A stretch of DNA of 64,000 nucleotides from Formosa haliotis (GTDB lineage: Bacteria; Bacteroidota; Bacteroidia; Flavobacteriales; Flavobacteriaceae): assembly GCF_001685485.1 (NCBI RefSeq), contig NZ_BDEL01000001.1, positions 3,817,501 through 3,881,500 of the forward strand, written 5' to 3'. Shown piece after piece: positions 17,958 through 26,415 of the stretch. The notes under the pieces were generated by a model that had not been told where the DNA came from, did not search any database, and was given only the letters and a program-made list of their open reading frames with translations. Numbering within the stretch: position 1 is the stretch's first letter; every line of letters begins with the position of its first letter. The position numbers were made by a program, and so were the translations under genes.

Positions 17958-17984
17958 CCGACACAAATTGTCGGTCTATTTTTG
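17958..17984. promoter_or_regulatory. WYL-type operator copy 1 and promoter of the AAA-M41 operon
   Basis: CCGACA-CAAAT-TGTCGG (17958-17974) has perfect 6-bp arms in the divergent region. Two bases later comes TATTTTTG (17977-17984), a match to the Bacteroidota -7 element for the rightward gene; the operator would cover the upstream promoter element. A near-identical palindrome lies at 14998-15014. Confidence 0.72.
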
Positions 17985-18016
17985 TTTTTTTGTTTTGTAA
18001 TCAAATTATAACAGGT

Positions 18017-19762
18017 ATGGCAAGCAAATTGGATCAGATAAAAGCACATTTAGAATATAAACATATGCGACTGGAAAAAGTGAATACTGTTTTAAAAACA
18101 GAATTTTTCGGTATAGATAAGGCTATTGATCAAGTTTGTGCAAACATCCGGCCTTGGTATATTTTAGCCGATTTTCAAGAGCGGCCTATGGTTGTTAATA
18201 TATGGGGTTTAACAGGTGTTGGTAAAACTAGTTTGATAAAACGCATAATGGAATTATTGGATATGCGTGATTCTGTATATCATTTCGATATGGGCAATTC
18301 TGATAAAAATAGCCATTCTAATATTTTAAATATTCAAAAGATATTTAAAGTTGAAGATATGCAACAACCATCTATTGCTTTAATTTTAGATGAATTTCAG
18401 TTAGCCAGAACTTTAGATAACAACTTATGTGAAACTGATGATGAGAAAACACGGATAATTTGGGAGCTTTTAGATACAGGCTGTATAGCACCTTCAGAAG
18501 TAGACCATAAAAGCAGTAAAGGCTTAGATTTTTCTAAAAGTATTGTTTTCATAATAGGTAATTTAGATGATGCCTACCACATGGTCAATAATTTTAGTTC
18601 TGATGTATCTGCGGACATTTATTATGCCATGTCTCTAAAAATTACGCTCCCTGAAATTAAATCCGCGTTATTTAAACTATTTCGCAAAGAACAAGTGTCT
18701 AGACTTGGTAATACCCATATCATTTTTCCTGCATTATCTAAACAAGCCTATAAGGAGATTATAGCGACAGAACTTTCTAAATTGAAAGATACATTGGTGT
18801 TGTATTCAGGAATTCAATTCATTATGGATGCTACTCTCGAAGAACTTATTTACAATGAAGGTGTATTTCCATCTCAAGGAGCGCGTCCGGTTTTTACAAC
18901 AGTAAACACCTTAGTGAAATCTCATATTCCAAATATTATTTATGAAGTTTTACAGCAAAAAAAATCAATTACCAGTATTGAATTAAAAGTGAAAAACTCC
19001 AAAATTAATGTCTTTTACCATAGTAGTAAAAGCGTTGTAGTGATTAAACAGATTACATTGTATTTACCCATGGAAAATTTGAGAAAAAACACCTATGATG
19101 ACTTACAAGCCATAGTAGCTGTTCACGAAAGTGGCCATGCCATTTTATCGGCCATCCTTTTAAAACATGTTCCGGAACAAGTACATTCTAAATGTACCGA
19201 AAATTGTTTTGGTTTTGTGTTAGCCTTGCCACCATGTAATTTTCATTATAGGAAGGATATAATTAATTATGTGGCCATGTATTTAGGTGGATTGGCTGCC
19301 GAAGAATTAATATTTGGAAAAGAATATGTGACTTCAGGATCGTCTTCAGATATAAATAAAGCAACGGTGTTTTTAACCAATATGTATAAAATTAGTGGTT
19401 TAGGTGAATATACTCTTAGGTATGATAGTGATTTCTCAAAAAGTCCTTTTTATCACGATTTTGCATTCGTAGAACAAGAGATGAAACAAATGATGGAAAA
19501 AGCCTTAGCCCTTGCAAAAAAAACTCTCCAAAGCGAGATGAAGCTATTGGTGGTTTTATCTGAATATTTATGCCATCATCCCCAAATAGAAAAGGCGCAA
19601 TTAAAAGCATTGATTGCAAAACATAAAGTGACTAAAGACGATCTTATTTCTGATTTTTCTAACCTGTATTACCGCAACAAACTACAGGCTAAAGTCAAAC
19701 AATATGAATTAGGAGGGGAAGTTACCCGGTCGGTAACAACTTTAAAACGCATTACCACATAG
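18017..19762 (+). CDS. AAA ATPase-M41 (FtsH-type) peptidase chimera
   Basis: A 581-residue predicted ATP-dependent protease. The N-terminal half is an AAA+ module of ClpX/ClpA appearance: Walker A GLTGVGKTS (~64-72), Walker B ALILDEFQ (D~125) and a GARPVF sensor-2-like segment. The C-terminal half is an M41 zinc peptidase: HESGH at 370-374 and the third ligand Asp ~445 in SGSSSDINKAT, with FtsH-like spacing. Unlike FtsH it has no transmembrane segments and its AAA part is not FtsH-type, so it should be soluble. The ATG at 18017 (MASKLDQIKAHL) is preferred over a TTG nine codons upstream. It heads a rightward operon with dprA and a SLOG gene. Confidence 0.82.
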   Translation: MASKLDQIKAHLEYKHMRLEKVNTVLKTEFFGIDKAIDQVCANIRPWYILADFQERPMVVNIWGLTGVGKTSLIKRIMELLDMRDSVYHFDMGNSDKNSHSNILNIQKIFKVEDMQQPSIALILDEFQLARTLDNNLCETDDEKTRIIWELLDTGCIAPSEVDHKSSKGLDFSKSIVFIIGNLDDAYHMVNNFSSDVSADIYYAMSLKITLPEIKSALFKLFRKEQVSRLGNTHIIFPALSKQAYKEIIATELSKLKDTLVLYSGIQFIMDATLEELIYNEGVFPSQGARPVFTTVNTLVKSHIPNIIYEVLQQKKSITSIELKVKNSKINVFYHSSKSVVVIKQITLYLPMENLRKNTYDDLQAIVAVHESGHAILSAILLKHVPEQVHSKCTENCFGFVLALPPCNFHYRKDIINYVAMYLGGLAAEELIFGKEYVTSGSSSDINKATVFLTNMYKISGLGEYTLRYDSDFSKSPFYHDFAFVEQEMKQMMEKALALAKKTLQSEMKLLVVLSEYLCHHPQIEKAQLKALIAKHKVTKDDLISDFSNLYYRNKLQAKVKQYELGGEVTRSVTTLKRITT

Positions 19763-19848
19763 CACCCATTGGTATTTAAAAACTAAAATTAATCCTTTTA
19801 TTAACGGCTAAGGCAATTATATTTGTGGTAGCCCAACTCTTAATTAAA

Positions 19849-20088
19849 ATGAAAAACACCTATATTATCGCTTTACTGCAACTTCCTAAAATAGGGCCAG
19901 TTATAGCCAATAAGATTATTAAAACAATTTCTTTTCAAATATTGTCTTCAGAAGATTTAAATCGGGCACTTTTAGAGGCGCAATCTCGTTTAAAGCGAAT
20001 TCCTAAATTTTCTCCAGAAACTATAGATCAAGCTGTCAAAAAGCTGAAGCTATTCTGGTTAAATCAGGCCAACTGGGCATACAGGTAA
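19849..20088 (+). pseudogene. dprA: DprA-like protein, N-terminal part (frameshifted)
   Basis: The N-terminal helical (SAM-like) part of a DprA/Smf protein (MKNTYIIALLQLPKIGPVIANKI). At the five-A run 20038-20042 the frame is lost: with one more A the sequence continues KKAEAILVKSGQLGIQVISIYDKSYPKQF, the usual DprA text, in the next fragment. The ATG is preferred over a GTG eight codons upstream, because the latter overlaps TATATTTG (19818-19825), a possible -7 element. DprA loads RecA on incoming single-stranded DNA; copies on mobile elements may instead serve defence. Confidence 0.82.
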
Positions 20089-20780
20089 TCTCTATTTATG
20101 ATAAATCTTATCCGAAACAGTTTCTAGAAATATTTAATCCGCCTTTGGTTATATATGTGCAAGGCAGCTTAAAAACTTTAAACCAAAATCGTCTTCTGGC
20201 TGTAATTGGAGCTCGAAAACCTTCAAAATTCGGTTTGGAACAAGGCTATAATATTACGAAATATTGTTTGGAATTTGGAGTTGTCATTGTTAGTGGGTTG
20301 GCTCAAGGTACCGATACTATGGCGCATACTTGTGCCTTAGAAAATAATGGAAAAACTATTGCTGTTTTACCAGGTGGACTGGATAAAATTTTTCCAACGC
20401 AAAATTTGAAATTAGCAAATCAGATATTAGAGCAAGATGGTGTATTGTTGTCGGAATACCCACCGGGTACAGCTCCGCAAAAAAACTATTTTATACAAAG
20501 GAATAGACTACAAAGTGCCTTAAGTGCAGGAGTTATAATCATAGAATCGGAAATAGAAGGCGGAACTATGCATACATTTAAATTTGCTAAAACCCACAAG
20601 AAACCTATAGGGGTATTATATCACCCGTTAGAACATCGCTCTGTCAAATCAGCTGGGAATACCGCAATCCTTGAGGCTAAGGATGGGATTAAGCTGGATG
20701 ATTATGATGCAATTAATTACTTTCTTTCTAATACTTTAAAACAGACAATCGACTTAGTAAGCGAAGTCAAATCTGAATAG
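20043..20780 (+). pseudogene. dprA: DprA-like protein, Rossmann domain part (frameshifted)
   Basis: The remainder of the DprA homologue in another frame, with the extended Rossmann fold: AVIGARKPSKFG, VSGLAQGTDTMAH (the SGxAxGxD motif), TIAVLPGGLDKIFP, and QRNRLQSALSAGVIIIES. The first ATG in this frame would lie after the start of the domain. Together with the N-terminal fragment it makes a protein of about 310 residues without the C-terminal winged helix of many chromosomal DprA proteins. It follows the AAA-M41 gene by about 85 bp and precedes another SLOG-superfamily gene. Confidence 0.82.
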
Positions 20781-20803
20781 AAAAAACGTCTGAATGGATT
20801 AGA

Positions 20804-21137
20804 ATGAAACATAAATCTACTGGGTAAATTATTGCAGGCAGTAGAGCATTCGAAAATTACCAAACCTTAAAAATCCAAAGTGAAAATGTGATGGAACACT
20901 TAAACCATGTGCAAATTATTTGTGGAGGTGCCAAAGGAACAGATTCTTTTTCACCATACAGTTTGCCAAGGAACATCATTACGATGTTTTAATTGTGCAA
21001 CCAGATTGGAAACATTTCAAAAGGTAGCTGGTTTTGTTCGTAACGCCGCCATGGTTGAATACAGCGATATGCTTATTGCCTTTTCGGATGGCAAAAGTTA
21101 TGGTGCCAAGTACATCACCCTTGCTACTAAAGGATAA
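20804..21137 (+). pseudogene. DUF2493 (YspA-like SLOG) protein, broken
   Basis: The family text can be read through three lesions. After an in-frame TAA at 20825 comes IIAGSRAFENYQTLK, then IICGGAKGTDSF. One T is missing from the run 20947-20951 before TIQFAKEHHYDVLIVQPDWKHF, and one A is missing at 21019-21022 before VAGFVRNAAMVEYSDMLIAF. GSR, GGAKGTD and RNAAM are the nucleotide-binding motifs of DUF2493, a branch of the SLOG superfamily that also contains DprA. Corrected length is about 112 residues. Two lesions are homopolymer deficits, the stop is a substitution, so at least part of the damage may be real. Confidence 0.75.
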
Positions 21138-21166
21138 TCTATAAGCTCTTTTAGTAGCAAGGGTGA
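21115..21166. repeat. 17-bp perfect inverted repeat
   Basis: TCACCCTTGCTACTAAA (21115-21131) and its reverse complement (21150-21166) are separated by 18 bp. The left arm is the last codons of the DUF2493 gene. There is no T run, so it is not a standard terminator; it may mark an inverted duplication at a rearrangement point. Confidence 0.7.
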
Positions 21167-21264
21167 AGAAATCATACAAAGAAGCACAATACTTATTAGA
21201 CTATCCAGATAAAGCAAATTTTCTTCCTATAGATGAGTTTTTTAAAAAGTGGGAGGGTATGTAA
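21163..21264 (+). pseudogene. Short ORF or gene remnant
   Basis: A 33-codon frame that reads like real protein (KKSYKEAQYLLDYP ... FLPIDEFFKKWEGM) starting at a GTG inside the inverted repeat. It may be the 3' end of a lost gene. No family recognised. Confidence 0.35.
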
Positions 21265-21312
21265 ATGATTTTAGGAAGGCTACAGTTTAATTGAGAATTG
21301 TATAAATATAAA

Positions 21313-21344
21313 ACAAAAAATCACCCTTTATGAGTGATTTTTTG
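21313..21344. terminator. Bidirectional terminator between the SLOG remnant and rtcB
   Basis: AAAAAATCAC / GTGATTTTTT forms a stem with A and T tracts on both sides, so it can stop transcription from either direction. It ends immediately at the rtcB stop codon. Confidence 0.82.
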
Positions 21345-22874
<1,530 letters not shown>

Positions 22875-22899
22875 TTATTTTTCTTGAAATAAATTAATA

Positions 22900-23913
22900 A
22901 TGGCTCAAAATAAAAATGCATTAATTCGATACAAAACGATAGATAAGTGTCTTCAAAATAACTTTAAGGCATGGACGCTGGACGGTTTAATAGACGCTTG
23001 TTCTCAAGCGCTGTATGAGTATGAAGGACGAACAGTAAATGTCAGTAAACGTACTGTTCAATTGGATATTCAATTAATGAGAAGTGATAAATTGGGATAT
23101 AATGCGCCCATTGAAGTCTATGAAAAGAAGTTTTATCGCTATTCCGATCCAAATTTTTCTATTACAAATATTCCAATTTCAGAAACAGATATGAAAGTGC
23201 TTTCTGAAACCATTGCGATACTGAAACAGTTTCAAGATTTTTCGTTGTTTGGTGAATTGAAAGGGCTGTTCAATAAATTGGAGGATAAAATTTATACTGA
23301 AAAGACGAATAAGTTTTCAATCATTCATCTAGATAAAAATGAAGATTTAAAAGGGTTGGAGTTTCTAGATGAAATTTATCAGGCCGTTCTAAAGGAAGTA
23401 GTATTACTGATAAGTTATAAGCCATTTAAATCGAAGCATCCCAGTATCATAGTATTGCATCCTTATTTTTTGAAAGAATTTAATAACCGGTGGTTTGTTG
23501 TCGGTAAACCGCATGCCGAGGATCGATTACTTACCTTAGCTTTAGATCGTATTGTGGCCATCGATTATAATTTCAATCTTAAATACCAACCCAATGATAT
23601 AAACCCAGATGATTATTATAAGAACACCATTGGTGTCACCGTTTTAGACCATCACAACCTGAAGCATGTCCGTTTAAAAATAGATAGGAAAAATGCACCT
23701 TATGTTTTAACCAAACCTTTCCATAATTCCCAAACGGTCTTAAGAGAAAATCCAGATGGCAGTGTGGTTATAGAATTATTTGTGCATATAAATTTTGAGT
23801 TGGAACGTCTTATTTTAGGATTTGGTGAAGCTGTAGAAGTGTTGTCGCCAAAACAACTCCGGCGCAGCATTTTTAAAAAATTAAACTCAGCTCTTAGTCA
23901 TTATAATAATTAA
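22900..23913 (+). CDS. WYL-domain transcriptional regulator, divergent from rtcB
   Basis: A 337-residue regulator with an N-terminal winged helix (IRYKTIDKCLQNNFKAWTLDGLIDACSQAL...VSKRTVQLDIQLMRSDKLGYNAPIEV) and a WYL domain (~125-240, LLISYKPFKSKHPSIIVLHPYFLKEFNNRWFVVGK), followed by a WCX-like C-terminal domain. It is expected to be an activator or repressor of rtcB, responding to RNA ends or nucleotides. It shares the fold but little sequence with the WYL protein at 16989-17900. The gene is the last of cargo block 1 before repeat copy B. Confidence 0.9.
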   Translation: MAQNKNALIRYKTIDKCLQNNFKAWTLDGLIDACSQALYEYEGRTVNVSKRTVQLDIQLMRSDKLGYNAPIEVYEKKFYRYSDPNFSITNIPISETDMKVLSETIAILKQFQDFSLFGELKGLFNKLEDKIYTEKTNKFSIIHLDKNEDLKGLEFLDEIYQAVLKEVVLLISYKPFKSKHPSIIVLHPYFLKEFNNRWFVVGKPHAEDRLLTLALDRIVAIDYNFNLKYQPNDINPDDYYKNTIGVTVLDHHNLKHVRLKIDRKNAPYVLTKPFHNSQTVLRENPDGSVVIELFVHINFELERLILGFGEAVEVLSPKQLRRSIFKKLNSALSHYNN

Positions 23914-24013
23914 TGGCTTTGTAAATTTTAAGTTTAATAGAAACGAATGATAAAAATTCTCGTGTTAGATAAAAGTTAGGTTTTTTATAATTTACCTTAT
24001 GGATCTAACCACC

Positions 24014-24140
24014 CTCAGCCCATTCCCACTACATGCCGCCAAAAGCTTCATTTCGGGAAAAGCGCTGCATTAAAAAGTCTTGAACACAACGTTAATCGTT
24101 CCGGTTTTCATTTCACTTGTTTGCAAATCCCGAGGAAAAA
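24014..24140. repeat. Direct repeat copy B (~127 bp)
   Basis: The counterpart of 12689-12814, same orientation, with substitutions at a handful of positions and identical in the central block (AAAAAGTCTTGAACACAACG and the following bases to ATCGTTCCGG). Confidence 0.9.
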
Positions 24141-24250
24141 CGGGCAGCAATAAAACTCCATTCCACCTGCACGATCAACATTACGTTCGCTTAGCATCCT
24201 GCTTAATGAAGAAAATTCGTTTTAGAACCCGGTAAGCACATTTCCACTTC

Positions 24251-24375
24251 ATTCCACACTTCCCTGCCGAAAAGCAAGGAAAGGTTCCATTTCGGAAAAA
24301 GAGCTTACCTAGACAGGTCTTGAATCACTCTTCGTATTAGCTGATTTTCATTGCGTTTTCCTGCAAAAATGCCGG
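24251..24375. repeat. Diverged third copy of the repeat
   Basis: The order of short blocks in copy B recurs here: TGCCG-AAAAGC, CATTTCGG-AAAAGAGCT, GGTCTTGAA, GATTTTCATTGCG and a closing TGCAAA-AT-CCGG. Identity is much lower than between A and B, so this is an old tandem duplication. Confidence 0.6.
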
Positions 24376-24535
24376 ACACTTCATTCTCAATCCTCTACTA
24401 CAAAGAGCCGTTCGCTTAATTGGAATTTGAATTCCTAATTGTAGATTGCTTTCCATTGGTTTGGTACTTCTCAAGCCTATTTAGAATACATTCCACCCCC
24501 TCACAACATTTCTTTTTTGACAGCAAAATAACAAC

Positions 24536-24605
24536 ATTCAAACATGAAGACTGCATAACCGGGTTCGTGCCTCACCACTTTTATAAGTCTTGTTCATGTT
24601 TGAAT
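24536..24605. repeat. Long hairpin upstream of ssb
   Basis: ATTCAAACATGAAGACT (24536-24552) pairs with AGTCT-(tg)-TTCATGTTTGAAT (24586-24605): about 18 bp with one 2-nt bulge and a 33-nt loop. The length of the stem is well above chance for this composition. Confidence 0.65.
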
Positions 24606-24834
24606 ATCGAAAGGGATTAAGCAACAAAAAAGGAAACCGTGAAGGCGCTATGAAAAGTAAATCTAAAACGAATCTTATGAAATCTTACAAAATCAATAAA
24701 ACGGAAAGCAATCAACAGTTAAAAAACAAAAAGAGAATCCCGCTCTAGATATAATAAGTAAATCATTAAAAAAAAACATACAAACTGTCTGAATGGTTCA
24801 GATAGTAATTTAATTAATCTTTAAATCTTTTATT

Positions 24835-25173
24835 ATGACTAGTATTAAAAATCACGTACAGTTAATTGGAAACATTGGACAAGATCCAATCATTACGAAC
24901 TTGGAAAGCGGTAAAAAAGTAGCCCGTTTTTCATTAGCCACAAACGAACATTACAAGGATGCTAACGGAGACAAACAAACCGAAACGACATGGCATACCA
25001 TTGTGGCATGGGGTAAAACTGCAGAAATTATAGAAAAGTATGCAGGTAAAGGTAAGGAAGTTGGACTTACGGGAAAGCTTAAAACCCGCAGCTATGATGA
25101 TAAAGATGGGAGCACAAACTATGTTACAGAAGTTATAGCTAGCGAGGTCTTATTAATGGGGGCTAAAGTCTAA
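24835..25173 (+). CDS. ssb: Single-stranded DNA-binding protein (short, ICE type)
   Basis: A 112-residue SSB with one OB fold: N-terminal NHVQLIGNIGQDP, the KVARFSLATNEHYKDANGDKQTETTWHTIVAWGKTAEI core and the KGKEVGLTGKLKTRSYDDKDG strand. It stops after the OB fold (LLMGAKV) and lacks the Gly-rich linker and acidic DDDLPF-type tail of chromosomal SSB, so it should coat single-stranded transfer DNA without recruiting host SSB partners. First gene of the mobilisation region; a terminator follows. Confidence 0.95.
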   Translation: MTSIKNHVQLIGNIGQDPIITNLESGKKVARFSLATNEHYKDANGDKQTETTWHTIVAWGKTAEIIEKYAGKGKEVGLTGKLKTRSYDDKDGSTNYVTEVIASEVLLMGAKV

Positions 25174-25181
25174 AATTATTT

Positions 25182-25224
25182 AAAAAGAGGGATAGCGAAA
25201 CCCACGTTTTACCCTCTTTTTTTT
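25182..25224 (+). terminator. Terminator after ssb
   Basis: AAAAAGAGGG / CCCTCTTTTT with a 20-nt loop and a T run of eight or more. Confidence 0.78.
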
Positions 25225-25245
25225 CTAATCTAAATACACAAAATT

Positions 25246-25626
25246 ATGAATACTCAAGAAACAAATTTAAAAGCTAATTTAAATCAATTTACAGGGTCGA
25301 TGAGATGCTATAAAATGACTTTGTCTAATTCAGTAATAACAGAAGGGATAAAATATTTAGCGGAAAAGGGAAAGTGTTTTTGGTTAATTAGCGATGCCTC
25401 CATAGTTGCCAAAAAATTAATTGATAAAAGCCATTTTATAACTATAGATTTTAAACGTTTATCAGAAACTGAACAGAAAAGACAAGGCTATGAAGCGCAT
25501 GTGGTTTACAGCGATGGGAATGATAATATTCTAGAAACCCAAACCTATAGAGTAACTGATTTTCCTCTTAAAAAAATACGATTATATTTTGTAAATAACA
25601 CTCTGATGTTACCTAGTGAATATTAA
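25246..25626 (+). CDS. DUF6876-type ICE protein
   Basis: A 126-residue cytoplasmic protein with the features I associate with DUF6876: N-terminal NLNQFTGSMRCYKM, a central GIKYLAEKGKCFWLISDASIV, a VVYSDGNDNILETQTYRVTDFPL strand region and a C-terminus LYFVNNTLMLPSEY. Such proteins are frequent on Bacteroidota mobile elements beside ssb; function unknown. It is flanked by terminators on both sides, so it is probably transcribed alone. Confidence 0.78.
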   Translation: MNTQETNLKANLNQFTGSMRCYKMTLSNSVITEGIKYLAEKGKCFWLISDASIVAKKLIDKSHFITIDFKRLSETEQKRQGYEAHVVYSDGNDNILETQTYRVTDFPLKKIRLYFVNNTLMLPSEY

Positions 25627-25649
25627 AAGTGAAGGTGGCGTCTCAAGAA

Positions 25650-25687
25650 AAAAGGATCTTTTAGCAATTTTAAAAGGTCCTTTTTTT
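25650..25687 (+). terminator. Terminator after the DUF6876 gene
   Basis: AAAGGATCTTTTA / TAAAAGGTCCTTT stem (one G-U pair), 6-nt loop, then seven Ts. Confidence 0.88.
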
Positions 25688-25831
25688 ATTGCATTATTTT
25701 TAAACAAATCAGCATTTCGTTCTTAATACAATTAAACTGAGAGTGTACGACTCTTAAAGTTTTTAGTAACCTGTTTAAACTATTTGATCTGAAGTAGATT
25801 GTTCCTGGTTATCTGATTTTTGTCCCGCTGA

Positions 25832-25881
25832 TGCGGGACGAAATTGAAGAGCAAGAGGGTAACCCGCTAGCGCGAGGTTAC
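25832..25881. other. Paired hairpins, candidate oriT region
   Basis: GTCCCGC-TGAT-GCGGGAC (25832-25849) is a perfect hairpin; 10 bp later GTAACC-CGC...GCG-A-GGTTAC (25859-25881) forms a second. They sit in the 390-bp gap before the mobilisation genes, where oriT is expected. GTCCCGC-TGAT-GCGGGAC-like hairpins also occur as scattered repeats in flavobacterial genomes, so the assignment is tentative. Confidence 0.45.
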
Positions 25882-26019
25882 AGTTTGATTTAGATTGTAA
25901 TTTTCTGATTTTGAATTGATTAGAATTTTAGCGTTTGTTTTGTATCAAAATGCATCTCTAGTTTTTTACCCATAAATCCGCTGAGCCTAATAAAACCGAT
26001 ACATTTTTTACCCAAAATC

Positions 26020-26403
26020 ATGGATACAGACTACAAAGGAGAGAAATTTAAGAATCTGAAGTTTAAGATTTCAATCGCTGAAAAGTTTCAGCGATTTAGT
26101 AAATCGATTGGAAAATCGCAGTCGATTACGCTGCTAATGATGCTTGAATTTTTTGAAAGAAATGACATTTCTCCTGATGACAATTTAGGCCCCAGAATGG
26201 AAACATTGGAGAAGATCATTAAGAAACGATTTAATGGAATGATTGCAATTATTAAAGATATTGAGAAGCACCAAACCAAACCAACAGCGGCTATGTTGGA
26301 AGCCCTTTTTGAGCAGGCCATTCCGAAGAAGAAACCTCGAATTATTGAACGAAAATATAGAGAAGCGCAATCTGATAACAATGAAAACAATAAGAATACT
26401 TAA
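26020..26403 (+). CDS. BfmA/BtgA-family mobilisation protein
   Basis: A 127-residue accessory mobilisation protein. The KFKISIAEKFQRFSKSIGKSQSITLLMMLEFFERN segment resembles a ribbon-helix-helix DNA-binding start, followed by the helical ETLEKIIKKRFNGMIAIIKDIEKHQTKPTAAMLEALFE block typical of BfmA/BtgA. Together with the relaxase 12 bp downstream it should form the relaxosome at oriT. Basic C-terminal tail. First gene of a three-gene mobilisation operon. Confidence 0.85.
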   Translation: MDTDYKGEKFKNLKFKISIAEKFQRFSKSIGKSQSITLLMMLEFFERNDISPDDNLGPRMETLEKIIKKRFNGMIAIIKDIEKHQTKPTAAMLEALFEQAIPKKKPRIIERKYREAQSDNNENNKNT

Positions 26404-26415
26404 AATTTAAACACT

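Larger units (their letters stand above)
23914..24834. other. Gene-free 0.9-kb region with repeats before ssb
   Basis: No credible gene in 920 bp. It holds direct repeat copy B, a diverged tandem relative of it, a long hairpin (24536-24605) and, close to ssb, a small hairpin CTGTCTGAA / TTCAGATAG (24785-24805). The density of conserved structure suggests a non-coding RNA, a replication or transfer element, or a leader controlling ssb. A 66-codon frame at 24420 has no protein character. Confidence 0.6.

Noticed and set aside
24420..24620. 66-codon frame between the repeats and ssb
   Set aside because: Overlaps the long hairpin and reads as biased non-coding DNA (many Phe, His and Cys); no protein pattern.
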